A DNA stretch of 64,000 nt from Porcisia hertigi (GCF_017918235.1 NC_090585.1:682001-746000); one strand, 5' to 3'. Numbered from the stretch's first letter, positions 47,101 to 55,936 are shown. Translations and numbers: made by a program. Notes: generated from the sequence alone by a model not told the origin.

Positions 47101-49388
47101 ATGAGCCAACTTTTGTGGTTTGCCAGCAGCGCCTCCTTGAGGACAGGCGGGCAGCACTGCACAAGATCGGGCTGGAGGTGCTGTTGGATCGTCTGCACCA
47201 CTCCTTGCCGACGCTGGAGAACGTAGTGTCCGATGAAGAGATGGAGGCGCATCGTCGCCGTCTGCGTGACCCGCGGCAGCGTCTTTCTCTGGTTGATTTG
47301 GTGCGCATAAAGGCTCGTCCCCTTACAACGAAGCGGTCTTTCCAGCTCTATCCACTGCTGGTGGCGGAGATCAAGTCCAACCTTGCACAGTTCCACACCG
47401 CATTGCAGGAAGCCAGTGCTGCAGGTGAGCTACTTACAAGGGCGCAGCTCGGCATCGCGGCAGTGGAGGAGCTCATCCGGATTGTCAGCAGTGGTGGCAG
47501 CCTGCAGTCTGAAAAGACGTTGCTCAACGCCAACCGCAGCAAGCGTGTGACGGAGGCAGCGCTTGTAAAACTGTTTGGCAACCGCCATCGTGTCAACGAG
47601 GTTCATGAGCTAGTCGATCTGATCTGTAATCACTGGATGCCGCTGCTGAGCCGCTGCGAGATGCGGTTGCGCTCTCGCTCTCGCACGAGTCAGCCCAGCA
47701 CGGGCGACCGTGTGCTTCATCCGACAAATGCATCGTACCCGGGCGCTGAAGAAAACGTCTTGGGTTGCATGACGTGTCTTGTCACGGCGCTGGCGACCGT
47801 CACGCAAGTGATGGGGACAGCTTTCTCATCCACGCACTGCCTCAACCTTCTGCACACGCTCGTGTCAGCTGGCGTGTACCAGGTTGTGGAGATGCCCGGT
47901 GTCGTGTCCTGCAGCGAAGCTGGAGCGCTTCTTCGCCACAGTACTCTGTCCGCGTTGATTCGCTGCTTCCCCGCATGCTGGCAGATGACCCAGCCATACC
48001 TGCCATCCATGCTGTTCATCGCGACGCACCTTAGGAACGTGACAGACGCAGAATCGCATTACCTCTGTGCCGAGATGTTGGCGGTGTTGGAGGCGGTGAT
48101 GGAGCCGCAACTGCTCCTGGGCGCTGGCACGAGTTGTCTGCAGGGTTTCCCGTACCTCAATGGGGCGGTTGTTCCAGCATCTGAGCAGCATCAGCTGGCA
48201 AACCTCGCGGCTGAGGCATCTGCGTCGGCCAGCGACTCGGAAAAGGCGAGGAAGGGCGCTGTGCGTGTGCGGCACATCCGTGCGCAGGCGCACACGCACT
48301 CCTTCTCCCTCTTTTTCACCTGTGTCGAGCGCCGTGTCGAGAACATGAGCAAGGAAGAGCTGCTGCACATGCCAATGCTCACAGAGGGCACAACTCCTCA
48401 GCAGAACGTCTGGCTGGCTGCCTTTCAGTCCCTCGCCAGTGCGCCATCGGTGCCGTCTAGCGAGGCGGTGATGCCGTTGCTGCAGGCCTTCACCGTCTTC
48501 TTGCTAAAGTTTAAGGCGAAGCAAAGCGTTCGCTTGCTGCGAATTGTGGCGGACTGGGCCTTTGCGGAGTCGAGCGGTGGCGTGGCCGGGGTGTCGCGCA
48601 AGCGTGCAAGCGGCCACGATGGCTCGGACAGCGACGCGGCTGAGGAGGAGCACAGCGGCCGCGGCCACGACGGCACGGCGCAGTCCATTTCGCGTGTGGT
48701 GCTGCAGTCTTGGATTGTTTTCTTTGCCCTCAGCAACCATCTGCTCGATAAGCTTGGCTCTATCTTGGACTTCGCCTTCCATATTTTTCTTCCCCACGCC
48801 GTCACTGCCCTGCGCACGTACTGTGCGACGGCGGCAACAGCGTCCAAGGCGACGGACTCGCTTGTTGCGTTAGTGCTGGAGGGCGCCCTCGAGTGCATGC
48901 GCAAGATGGCTCTGGCGCAGACTCCAGGACCGGACCACGACTACAGCATTCAGGTCAACGTGTATTTTGCTAACGCCGATGTCTTCCCGAGTGTGATGCC
49001 GGCGCTGGTGCATCAGCTGCACAATCTACAGTACCTGGAAGACAGCCAGCACGACTACCGCTTTCGTGTGGAGCACAACGTCATTCCGGCTATCCGCGCC
49101 TTCATGGCCTGCCTGGGCTCTAGCAAGCTACAAAGCAAGACTCAGGCGGAGGTGGTACGGGCCTTGCGTCACCCCAGCCGCCACGTGCGGCGTGAGGCTC
49201 TCATTTGTCTTGACGGCATCTATGCCGACGGTGGTGACGAGTTGGCGTCGCGGCTCATGGCGGAGATGTTGCCGGCGGTCGTCGAGCTCACCGAAGACCG
49301 CGACGACGCCGTGGTTGAACAAGCGCGTAAGCTCTGCAACAACCTCTCGCACATGACTGGGCAGGACGTCCTTTACGCGATGTCATAG
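41142..49388 (+). CDS. UTP10: U3 snoRNP / SSU processome HEAT-repeat protein UTP10 (HEATR1/BP28), 2,748 aa
   Basis: UTP10 is part of the UtpA (t-UTP) subcomplex that starts small-subunit processome assembly on nascent pre-rRNA in the nucleolus. The N-terminus fits the family closely: LASQLQRLQ, then AKSFLFSTQDA, RRERSLLTTTEDSTLRARLE, LLSPHLFLTAAQQVFEFLVR and the FLPYHD block (residues about 5-145). The middle is long alpha-helical HEAT-like repeat. Residues about 2370-2560 correspond to the BP28CT region, and the last 100 residues form HEAT repeats ending with the family-like close (RHVRREALICLDGIY, LMAEMLPAVVELTEDRDDAV). Length is well above yeast (1,769) or human (2,144), owing to Ser/Gly/acidic insertions, including a Glu run near residue 785 and an Asp run near 1908. 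Start is ATG 41142, the first after the acceptor; the frame is intact throughout. Identification is strong on both ends. Confidence 0.95.
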   Translation: MTSQLASQLQRLQQRPDDSRHRLAKSFLFSTQDAQGFSREQIHQLALNGLQTLTAMDNRFHPFIQDLFDVKRVRRERSLLTTTEDSTLRARLEHLLTLLSPHLFLTAAQQVFEFLVRVYEVHIYDVASVLRAFLPYHDHNIFARALLLLDLRDTGFDFLATNQLRGAPLLREHLVLACAESRKAARLVCLTVAMPFRYEVRHHAANALFASVVTQLATHRDAEALWRTFLPFVLELLSGAVSGAEESKRAQQGDNARGRSSRVSMESMATALVILAAWSAQVRFSSGMLVTLLKPIIRYITTAAFAAAGEGYHGSHTTTYLPLGDLLALLEIVVSTQHHALTDVSVSPLIQTLFTLPWRTLASQLPVAQTTEVVAGPNGAPTTSPRHSALLAMLLQTALERLSSTSEVRLLPSDIAEFLTCAAEDLPLSNTMAVRYLRVLMTTEASANSTGAEGGALTPTLEGGCGPSFHHRVIAALERRYAIVFDGVLSEVLTHSGTAAAATAFLTRHFRDTRFSMVEVGSTLSGASESLPLFACLLHTVPEVRALAAKTLQGMSTAQLLSGASTTGDSGHSLMDLLTHAITYEHSCTAAESFVATAAAVMERLVAQWSGTEALECDELGYRAACQLLRSLYSMVLAWSPSAASAATVSVVARAEAQRRVVLPFVTTLLQPALLLWTRGASATALAAKEFRSVVLYHATLLYAQWAGGAPLESTPIPDEDVALTAQVSSELVMTLEAGCGGSGTLASLLRVASASAEGQGLATAGKDRQQGGGRGVVAADLGSEEEEEEEEKQQQAQASGGGRHFRGMTGARAAVFMNLLLCDDLLEAIHAEAQRRLPDAFVVARAAVRESSTTLSSAAPGDVEVVVALAAALLPRVGAGAPAEALDTVSALLTFLHGCDTARDAADSEATTVTSATSDAAAAGYLDIVYAALLDSDSQRRVAQTGRGAVDTATTARAKVYEVPLVLLVGVVLRAALTRTLGTGAAAPLSTSASLVLRLCQGLGTVSTALPSITTQPDALAPAYLQLLNNVTAVATSSGVAALHQVDWYALVADAVFGSAAQNEGSGVPCARPSTLAALALVLFLPLRAPSAQRLTQLRALQDAALTAGARPSNVRRAAHRLTGAQVILAAAMGSQLQKGGAASSTSSSLCSVTALSCLIECMAVEERQYQLTPSAAALICTLLTLHNGGDGGPPTYVVPAGLAHRIIRYFFRSHYSLSGEHARAGSSSGLPASSAFVMTPQQVCLIEAMLPRLEEVLCTTGSVGTSSSSSSRTVTADAADLVDAVCARLYLWGKANEKGGDDMVAGNASVRLVELLLKHPYVHVHHDGGARPVYRYALAALAVGLSCGLEDRKAAHPTIFTKSRRTTSKAASGKGEYAMSAEYQRLVAARLQPVMLHAMDVIGTDVAQLCVGTLGGYEYFFLPLVASLESATAFADGRPSMSADRGAAREDVAMLLKRVHELLETVAPSTAAAVGETPPSILEGVTDCADEEGGAASASAQHWRPPAWTAVTSPITFADAQRLLRLPSVCAVKWTLGPLSHESLRLLRVLLRVLPTIVVDADDDDESIYALVMECMELYPLQGMDALLRHAAASAVADDVATLPRVQQLRLGARGSLQAEGVLRFVEALVQACMDQTWLLSEKVANGAHLIRSRLLRDLMVLMARVLVDDNPEDGGAARGEDASATFPKHTESGADAAKRRQNELHFHVDTIAALLRATAPLLRVPTGGAVAASTAHTSTTESSTYLHIPLVSLLIKLEPFDNTEALGFRSAREVCQEILTSFDIRMQVQCLGQLMRLVADPSAQLSCSTTAKDDRSATGEDDEQRLQSLFRRMAKPNQVINRQETIMHLVNLTVKSDVFLEPFLALQRHARSSQPSRAAQKRRQQQGHKNNGAEGKTEERESDKDDDDDDTEEKAEGAVQREDGGCMELLVSALELFAHYHDLHEATRSDATSEAAEAAEAEAYTSLLELLAGNTLACVLAGINEPTFVVCQQRLLEDRRAALHKIGLEVLLDRLHHSLPTLENVVSDEEMEAHRRRLRDPRQRLSLVDLVRIKARPLTTKRSFQLYPLLVAEIKSNLAQFHTALQEASAAGELLTRAQLGIAAVEELIRIVSSGGSLQSEKTLLNANRSKRVTEAALVKLFGNRHRVNEVHELVDLICNHWMPLLSRCEMRLRSRSRTSQPSTGDRVLHPTNASYPGAEENVLGCMTCLVTALATVTQVMGTAFSSTHCLNLLHTLVSAGVYQVVEMPGVVSCSEAGALLRHSTLSALIRCFPACWQMTQPYLPSMLFIATHLRNVTDAESHYLCAEMLAVLEAVMEPQLLLGAGTSCLQGFPYLNGAVVPASEQHQLANLAAEASASASDSEKARKGAVRVRHIRAQAHTHSFSLFFTCVERRVENMSKEELLHMPMLTEGTTPQQNVWLAAFQSLASAPSVPSSEAVMPLLQAFTVFLLKFKAKQSVRLLRIVADWAFAESSGGVAGVSRKRASGHDGSDSDAAEEEHSGRGHDGTAQSISRVVLQSWIVFFALSNHLLDKLGSILDFAFHIFLPHAVTALRTYCATAATASKATDSLVALVLEGALECMRKMALAQTPGPDHDYSIQVNVYFANADVFPSVMPALVHQLHNLQYLEDSQHDYRFRVEHNVIPAIRAFMACLGSSKLQSKTQAEVVRALRHPSRHVRREALICLDGIYADGGDELASRLMAEMLPAVVELTEDRDDAVVEQARKLCNNLSHMTGQDVLYAMS

Positions 49389-50041
49389 TCGCTTGCTACG
49401 TTGTACCCAAGCAAAGTCTTCCTCGGCATCGACACGAAATCCCCTTTCCTTCTCTCACCCCCCCCCTGGTCTATAAGGCACTGACATGTCTCTTCGTGAA
49501 GCTTCTTTTTATATAGTTTGCGCTCCCATCTCTCGTCTCTTGTCGTTTGTCTGTCTTTTCTGTGTGTGTGTGTGTGTGCGTGTCTTTGGGTATATCGTAA
49601 CGGTGAACTCGTCTAAGTATTAACGCAGTTTTGCTAACATCTCTCTTTTTTCTTGTTTGGCGATCATAACTCTCATCTTTTTCCTTCGTTCTTTGTGATC
49701 CACGACGTTACAACATACATATAGGCCGACACTCTGTAGTAGTCACTTCCAAGGCGTCACACCCCCACACATCGACGGGTGGACACACTCCATGTTGCTG
49801 CTTGCAATGAGGTCACGCGTCTCTCTCTTTCTCTTGATGCCAGTGTGTTCTGGTCACACTCGGTGTCTACGGAGAAAGACGCGTCATTCGCCAGGAGACG
49901 CCTTCCCTCGCCGTGTAGTGGTGTGTGTAGTTGTGTGGGTCCTCCGCCGCCGCCGCCGCCGCAGCGCCACCATCGTTCTCTCTACTCCCAACGCCGATTT
50001 GACGACGACCACCGCTACTTTTACTGCATTCGCGCAAACAA
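49389..50041. other. intergenic region after UTP10
   Basis: Probable 3' UTR. It holds short C and T runs, a GT microsatellite at 49561-49578, and CGC triplets near 49944-49963. The open frames seen here come from low-complexity sequence and lack domain-like content. Confidence 0.7.
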
Positions 50042-50171
50042 TCCTCCTCCCCCTCCTCCCCCTCCCCTCCCCCTCCCCCTCCTCCTCCTTCTCCTCCCCT
50101 CCTCCTCCCCCTCCTCCCCCTCTTCCTCCTCCTCCCCCTCCCCCTCCCCTTCCCCACATTCTACCAAGCAG
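50042..50171 (+). promoter_or_regulatory. 114-nt pure pyrimidine tract with distal splice acceptor
   Basis: Positions 50042-50155 contain only C and T, in CCT/CCCT-type repeats. The first AGs follow at 50167-50168 and 50170-50171. This is a candidate distal acceptor for the alkyltransferase gene. mRNA made here would carry uORFs beginning at 50225 and 50361 before ATG 50423. A tract this long is also a classical triplex (H-DNA) former. Confidence 0.55.
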
Positions 50172-50395
50172 GGCTGACGTTATTTCGCCATAACTCGAGG
50201 CGGCACTTCATCATCACCATCATCATGTGCGTGCTTTCGACTCCCTCCTCCATCTTTTCATCATCATCATCATTTTCCGTGCTTTGACCGCTGCTCGGTG
50301 CGCCCCGATCACTCGCCCATTCTCGGGGTTCTCATTGCACTTCACTGGCTGTATCAAGCCATGTTACAGCCATTTAGGTATCGCCTTGTTTTTCC

Positions 50396-50429
50396 TCTCC
50401 CCCCTTTTTTCTCATTCTTCCCATGTCAG
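50396..50429 (+). promoter_or_regulatory. proximal splice acceptor overlapping the alkyltransferase start
   Basis: A second pyrimidine tract (about 50392-50422) runs straight into ATG 50423, and the next AG is at 50428-50429, inside the long frame. If used, it removes ATG 50423, and the next in-frame ATG is 50588. The first ATG would then be 50433, which stops immediately. Confidence 0.4.
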
Positions 50430-51286
50430 CGCATGTGAGGCGGGCACGCCACGCACCCAAGACGCTGGCCTCCCTCAAAAAAAATAAAACACCCAGTAAG
50501 GCGCCGCCTCTGAGGAAATCCGTGTCTGCCTCCCCGAAGCGCCGTGCAAAGGGGGGGGTCTCAGGACATGTGCGCAACACCAACTGGATGCGGCTGTACT
50601 TGCGCACTGTCCCCACTCCACTGGGGCCGTTTTCGCTCTATGTGGACGCTGACGGTGCTGTGCGCTGCTGTGGATGGCAGCGCAGCGCGCCAGGTGACGT
50701 CGCCGCCCTTCACATGGAGGCGCAGGAGGTGTGCGCCAGGTTGGAGTCTCGCTGGTACAAGGGCATCGCTGTGACGACAGCGGGCGTGTGGGCCGACGGA
50801 GCCGACGTGGCACCGGGGATCCCCGGAGAGCGTGCGGTGGCGCTCTTGACGGCTTATTTCAATCCTTTGACAGAGAGGGTGGGACGACCAGAGGAGTTGG
50901 AACGCCTCTTGCTGCAGGTGCCGATCGTCTACCCGCCGACCACCGCTTTCAGAGCACAGGCCTGGGAGACGCTGCGCCGATCCGTCCCTTCCGGTCAGAC
51001 CATTTCTTATAAGGGCCTAGGAGTCCTTGTGAACAAAGCGCTGAAGCGGCCTGCCTCGGCCGCAGTGGCACCACGCGCGATCGGGATGACGATGGGGGCC
51101 AATCCCATACCCGTCATCGTGCCTTGCCATCGTGTCTTATCGTCAACGAGCTCGCTACACGGTTACGGGCTCGGACTGCGTTTCAAAGTGTGGCTGCTGC
51201 GGCACGAGCAGGCAGACGTTTCCGCCGACAAGCTGCGTGTAGGCGAGGAGGAGAACGCGGTGAGCACCGCAGCTTCTCGCCGTTGA
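50423..51286 (+). CDS. AGT: methylated-DNA--protein-cysteine S-methyltransferase (O6-alkylguanine-DNA alkyltransferase), 287 aa
   Basis: A suicide DNA-repair enzyme that transfers the alkyl group from O6-alkylguanine to its own cysteine. The active-site motif VPCHRVL is present with the cysteine at residue 235. Just before it are NPIPVI (the asparagine hinge) and PRAIGMTMGAN, matching the RAVGxAM arginine-finger/recognition-helix block of the family; after it comes the usual SLHGYGLGLRFKVWLLRHE ending. The presence of cysteine rules out an alkyltransferase-like (ATL) protein. Residues 56-90 (MRLYLRTVPTPLGPFSLYVD) match the start of typical family members. The first 55 residues are an extra basic stretch with PKRRAK, possibly a nuclear or mitochondrial address. 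Initiation at ATG 50588 instead gives a 232-aa protein (active cysteine at 180). The family assignment is firm; the start is not. Confidence 0.93.
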   Translation: MSAHVRRARHAPKTLASLKKNKTPSKAPPLRKSVSASPKRRAKGGVSGHVRNTNWMRLYLRTVPTPLGPFSLYVDADGAVRCCGWQRSAPGDVAALHMEAQEVCARLESRWYKGIAVTTAGVWADGADVAPGIPGERAVALLTAYFNPLTERVGRPEELERLLLQVPIVYPPTTAFRAQAWETLRRSVPSGQTISYKGLGVLVNKALKRPASAAVAPRAIGMTMGANPIPVIVPCHRVLSSTSSLHGYGLGLRFKVWLLRHEQADVSADKLRVGEEENAVSTAASRR

Positions 51287-51665
51287 TGCCCCTCGCCAAG
51301 GCAAACGCACTGGGGCTAAGCAGGCACAGTGGCCTCCCTCCCTCCCTCCTCCTCCCAGTCACCGTTCCCTCCGCTTCGAATCCGCAGGAGAAAAAAAAGA
51401 AGAATAGCGCGCGTATCTCTTTTTCTTTGGAGAGGGGGAGAGGGAGGAGCTCACGGCAAGCGGCCAGCACACGTACACAGACCCCCAAACAAGTAAATCG
51501 CATTCCCCCGTGTATTTGCTTTAGAAGCAGCCCTCTCAACGTCCAAAGACGGATGTGAACTGGGGAAGGTTGTGAAGTGCGGTAGAACCACTAGGCGTCC
51601 GTGGCTCATGAGGGTAAGAAGATCGCCGAAGAGGCCCCCACCTCACTCTCTTTCTGTCTTGGTTA

Positions 51666-51700
<35 letters not shown>
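51287..51700. other. 3' flank of the alkyltransferase gene
   Basis: No gene. It holds CCT repeats near 51333-51355, an A-run at 51391, and an alternating GT/CG tract at 51666-51700 with Z-DNA-forming character. Confidence 0.65.
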
Positions 51701-51719
51701 CTTTTTATCGCTTCCACTT

Positions 51720-52330
51720 GGTTACGATGTGACAGCGGCCCATATGATGTGAATCTGGCCGTTGGGCCATCACAGAGGCTTTGCGTCCGCTTAGTGAGGA
51801 GGCCAGACGGCCCCTCATCCTCCCCGGTCAAGGCGTAGGCACTTGTGGTGTTGACAAGGTGGAGTTCTGGCCGCATGGAGCTGCTAGATGGGCATCTTGA
51901 TTCTATCGTCTGCAGGGTACTCTTGAAAGGCGTTGTGTCTGGCCGACACGCGACAGCGAACGCGTCTGTACCACCCACGCGATGGCGGAAGCGGCGCCAT
52001 GACTAAAGTGTGGTTCATTCAGCCCTCACTGGTCACTGATGGGTGTGGGGATGGGGCTGAGCTGCGCCCCAGAGATGGACCACTTGGTGACGAGCGCGTC
52101 AGCAGCGGCTAATGAGCGATTCCTGAAGCGAGAGGGACCCGCAGAATTCAAGGTCGATTCTGTCTTCAGACGGGACGCATCCGGGGTTCCCGAAACGCGT
52201 GTCTACTGCGGCTTCGCACCACGCGACAGGTCCCTGGACAGACCAAGAAAGGGTGTGCTCAGGGGTGACGAGAGAGTCTTGGGCGTTTGGCTTCTATGCT
52301 CTATGGGTGAATAGTCCCATCGAACAAGCA
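51720..52330. repeat. possible degenerate retroposon segment (SIDER-like)
   Basis: About 600 bp with balanced composition and none of the C/T tracts of surrounding spacer. It lies downstream of a coding region, the size and position typical of SIDER elements, the truncated non-LTR retroposons of Leishmania 3' UTRs. A 91-codon ATG frame (52039-52314) lies inside it; I see no domain and do not support it as a gene. I could not confirm a SIDER signature by alignment, so the label is an inference. Confidence 0.35.
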
Positions 52331-52777
52331 GATGCAGCACCACACCTTTTGTTCATTGCTTTTCTTTTTCCCTCGCTCGCTTGAGTTGCTATCGAGTGAC
52401 GGCGTCGTAATCCCCCCCCCCCCCTTCGCGCTACGGTGGCCACACTATTTAGTCGTCTTGGCTCCCTCTCTCTTTTGTTCTCCCTCAATGTTCACCTTTT
52501 TTTTGCTCCCCCCTTTTTGCCCTTCTGCCCTTTTTGCCCTCCCCCCCACCCTCCCGTGCGCACGCATCTGTAAAAGATTCCTCCCATCGAAGAAACGTGG
52601 GTGCCGCACGGAGACAACACGTAAACACCTGGGGAAGACGTGCAAAAGGAGGGGGTACTGCCCCTGGAGAAGGCAAGCCGATTGCGCGCACGTGCGATGA
52701 CTGCGTTCGCCACTCTTCCCTGTTTGCGTGATCGTGTGTGTTGTATAAGAAGCAGATAAGGTGGGCTAACCGGGGGA
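52331..52777. other. 5' flank of the zinc-finger gene
   Basis: C/T-rich spacer with C-runs (about 52412-52424, 52542-52549) and T-runs. The last AG candidates before the next ATG are 52748-52749 and 52753-52754, and no ATG lies between them and 52778. Confidence 0.6.
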
Positions 52778-54622
52778 ATGCCTGCGCCTCGCGTCACTCC
52801 GGACGGACGCGCTAGTGCTCCGGCTGTTGGCTTTACAGTGCACCTGGTCTGTCCCGACTGTGGGAAGGCGTTCACGGGGAATTCCAGTACGAGCGGTGTT
52901 CGCAGCAACTACCGCCGTCACCTCCTCACCCACACTGGTGAGCGGCCCTTCCCGTGCAGCTATTGCCACCAACGCTTCACCACAAAACCAAACCTCCGCC
53001 GGCATGTGAGGTCGCTTCATCCGTGCCAGGCGACCCCGTCTACCCAGGTACGCCACCCGAATGGCGCAGAGACCGCAGGGGATGCGATGGCCGCCTCACC
53101 CCCACCACTGCCAGAGATGCATCTCCCTCCCTCCATCACGGCAAGCCTGACCGAACTTGCGTCCACTGGCAGCACAGCAGCAGCGGCTGTCGTTAACCCT
53201 GGCCCGTCCTGCTCTTCGCCCTCTTTGCCTCAACCAGTGGACCCTGTCGTTTTCACATGTGAGGACTGTGAATTGGAGACCAGCAGCCGCGCCAAACTTC
53301 GCCGACACAAGCGGTACTACTGCCCCTTCCGGGACAACATATTCGCTGACCCGGTGACGGACGCCCTGCGCCTGTATAGCACGCACCACCACCAGCAGCA
53401 GCAACAGAGGGATCATCGACAACGTTACACCAGCGCCAACAACAGCGGTGATAGCGATGAGGCGAACTCCGCGGAAGAAGGCATGTGCAACGACGGTGAG
53501 GGCGTTTCGTTTGTGAGTGAGGGCGTCAGACGACGGAGGCGCACGATGGGTCCGTCGCTAGCGCTGACAGAGGCGGAGAGGAACTACCTTGCTCACGTCG
53601 CAGAACGAAGTGGCTTGAAGTTCGTCGAGGATGCGTATGCGAGTGATGGCAGTCTAGATGACGGCCCCGATAGCGGCATGTTCTCGGAGGCCTCTTCCTT
53701 GTCAACATCAAGTCAATCTTCCTCTATGACGACGAGGCCTCTGGTTCCACCGCATACGCGCTGTCCTGCAAAAAAGAGTGGTGCGTTGCTGTCACCGAAG
53801 CGCACACCGCTCCACGGATCTCTCCCGTCTCCATACTCGTCTCTTGACAGGCGGCTGTTGAGCAGTCCACAAACTGCTGCTGGTGCTGCGTCGCCGGTTG
53901 CTCTGTCCAACACGTCTCGACTCCTCCGCCACGCGGTCCGAGCCGGGTGCCCATTGGACTCGGACAGCGGCACTCAAAGGAGCACCACCGGGGCGCAGGA
54001 TGCCGGGGACGACGAGGATGACGACGTCTTCGAGGTGTTCGCTTCAGAGGGGCTCTTGCGCCTTCACCACCACCGCCGGGGCAGCGGACATCGGCGTGAG
54101 CGCCACATTTTGCAAAAGCGGCTGCGTGCGCAGGAGGGGGCGCTGATGACATTGGCCACGGACTCGCCGTATCGACGATCCCACAAACCGCGTCCAGACC
54201 ACGCAGGCGTGGTGGGGGGCAGGGATGATGCCGCTGTAGGAGAGACGAAATCTGCATGCCCCCAAACGGCTGTCTCGGACAACAGTGCAGACACCAGCCC
54301 CCCCACACCTGCAGCTTCCTATGCCTACTTGGGGCCTTCTCAGTCGCTTCTCACTCCGCATGTGGTGGCTCAGGCAGAGAGTCTTCTCGTCGCTAACTGG
54401 CGTCACCCACAACGCGGCAAGCTCAACGCTGCAAACGCATTTGTATGCCCATACTGCGCAGACTTTACAACGTTTGCCAGCCAGCGCGGGTTGCGGGCAC
54501 ATTCGATGCGGGTGCACGCCGACAAAATGGCCACGGCGCGCGCGAGCGTCGCGGAGATACAGGCCGCACAGGCTGAAGGGTGTCGTCGTGAGGAGGCAGC
54601 AGAAAACGGGGTACTTCCCTGA
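52778..54622 (+). CDS. C2H2 zinc-finger protein, 614 aa
   Basis: Four zinc-binding modules are visible. Finger 1: C25, C28, H48, H52, with an unusually long 19-residue spacing between the second Cys and first His. A TGERPF linker, as in DNA-binding finger arrays, leads to finger 2: C60, C63, H76, H81, canonical. A third module (C161, C164, H177, C182) has C2HC form. A fourth near the C-terminus has C557, C560, H575, H580. The region between is long, Ser/Gln/acidic and probably disordered, with a short Gln run near residue 206. The linked pair suggests DNA or RNA binding; canonical C2H2 arrays are rare in trypanosomatids, so a regulatory or chromatin role is possible but unproven. ATG 52778 is the first start after the nearest AG sites. 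No named orthologue is recognised. Confidence 0.88.
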   Translation: MPAPRVTPDGRASAPAVGFTVHLVCPDCGKAFTGNSSTSGVRSNYRRHLLTHTGERPFPCSYCHQRFTTKPNLRRHVRSLHPCQATPSTQVRHPNGAETAGDAMAASPPPLPEMHLPPSITASLTELASTGSTAAAAVVNPGPSCSSPSLPQPVDPVVFTCEDCELETSSRAKLRRHKRYYCPFRDNIFADPVTDALRLYSTHHHQQQQQRDHRQRYTSANNSGDSDEANSAEEGMCNDGEGVSFVSEGVRRRRRTMGPSLALTEAERNYLAHVAERSGLKFVEDAYASDGSLDDGPDSGMFSEASSLSTSSQSSSMTTRPLVPPHTRCPAKKSGALLSPKRTPLHGSLPSPYSSLDRRLLSSPQTAAGAASPVALSNTSRLLRHAVRAGCPLDSDSGTQRSTTGAQDAGDDEDDDVFEVFASEGLLRLHHHRRGSGHRRERHILQKRLRAQEGALMTLATDSPYRRSHKPRPDHAGVVGGRDDAAVGETKSACPQTAVSDNSADTSPPTPAASYAYLGPSQSLLTPHVVAQAESLLVANWRHPQRGKLNAANAFVCPYCADFTTFASQRGLRAHSMRVHADKMATARASVAEIQAAQAEGCRREEAAENGVLP

Positions 54623-55894
54623 GTAACCACAAAGAGACCCCGTGACGCGAGGCTTGCCAGGATGCACGTTGAGCTTATCGATACTCGGCACTACACCTGT
54701 GTGTTTCTTATTCACAAGAATATACTCTTGCGCTGTAATGAGCACGGATCTCGGCCTTCACTTCCTTATGCACGCGTGATCAAATCGTGTAGACAACGGC
54801 GTGGTGTTACGCGACCCCGTCGTTTCAAGCTGTTGTCTACGCTACCAAGCACAGCGAGAGACTTTCCCGAACTGGGAAACAAAAGACCTCCCCTCCCCCT
54901 TCCCCCCTCTCCAGGTCTGCGAACTTGTCGTTGGGTAATGTGGGCATCCAAGCAAGCTGAGCGAGATGACCGATGTCTCCTTTGCCTCTTTGTTTTTTCT
55001 TCTCCCTCAGCGAGGGACTGAGATGAGCACCCCGCGACCGGAACCGGCACCCCATCAAGAGCGTAGCGTTGGCTTCATCTGGCGTGAGGACGACGGTGAA
55101 GGGCGAGAGAGAGAGAGGGGGGGGGGAGCGCAAGTGGCCAGAGAGTTGAGTCCTCACCTTTTCAACGGCTTCGTACTTTAGTTCATCTCGACTCTCCTTT
55201 CTTTCTCTCTCTGAATTGTTCGTCGTTATGACTTCTGTATTCTTCGCTACCGTCTCTGCTCGGAGGCCTTTTTATGCACGATTCCGCGCGTGAGGGCGGT
55301 CTCTCTCTCTTTGCGATACCTTTTAGCTGTTTTGCCACACGATCGCCGCCCCAGCCAGCACTCAGACTGCCCGTGTCTCGATTTGGTTTATGCTCAGCCG
55401 CAGTCTCTCTTGCTGTGTGCGTGTGGGCTCTCTGCTTGGGACTCGTCATTCGAAGTTGTGATTGCAAGCCAAACGAAAAGGTCTTGACGTGAGATGGAGG
55501 GTTCTCTGATGCATGGCTCCAAATGATCGGATACATCTCCAGGAACCACCGAGGAGGTTTATGTTAAGACTCAACGTTCACTGCAGTCACACATGCGTGC
55601 TCCCCTGCATGTGCGCTATGTGATTGCCAATATGCATCTTTCCTTCCCTCCTCCCCTTTATTTCTTGCATTCTCCTCCCCCCCCCCACGCACACACACAC
55701 ACACACATATATATATATACACCTTCATCCACCACACGCCAAACATTTATACCTATACGCTCACCCATGTATAGTGCAACCTCCCATCACATTACACCAC
55801 AGTTCAGTGTGTGAGCTGCGCAACACCGAAACCATCAAAGCATTCCTCACATCAAAGCGCGCCGAACTCACTCACACGGACTCTCTCTGACAGA

Positions 55895-55936
55895 CATATA
55901 TATATATATACATATATATTTATATATATATATTTT
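55895..55936. repeat. TA-rich dinucleotide tract
   Basis: An almost pure A/T stretch of TA repeats with a few C interruptions, standing out in a GC-rich region. A second such tract lies at about 55997-56023 and a shorter one at about 55706-55720. Confidence 0.85.

Noticed and set aside
50423-51286. Alkyltransferase-like (ATL) protein without repair activity
   Set aside because: ATL proteins replace the active cysteine, whereas here PCHR is intact.
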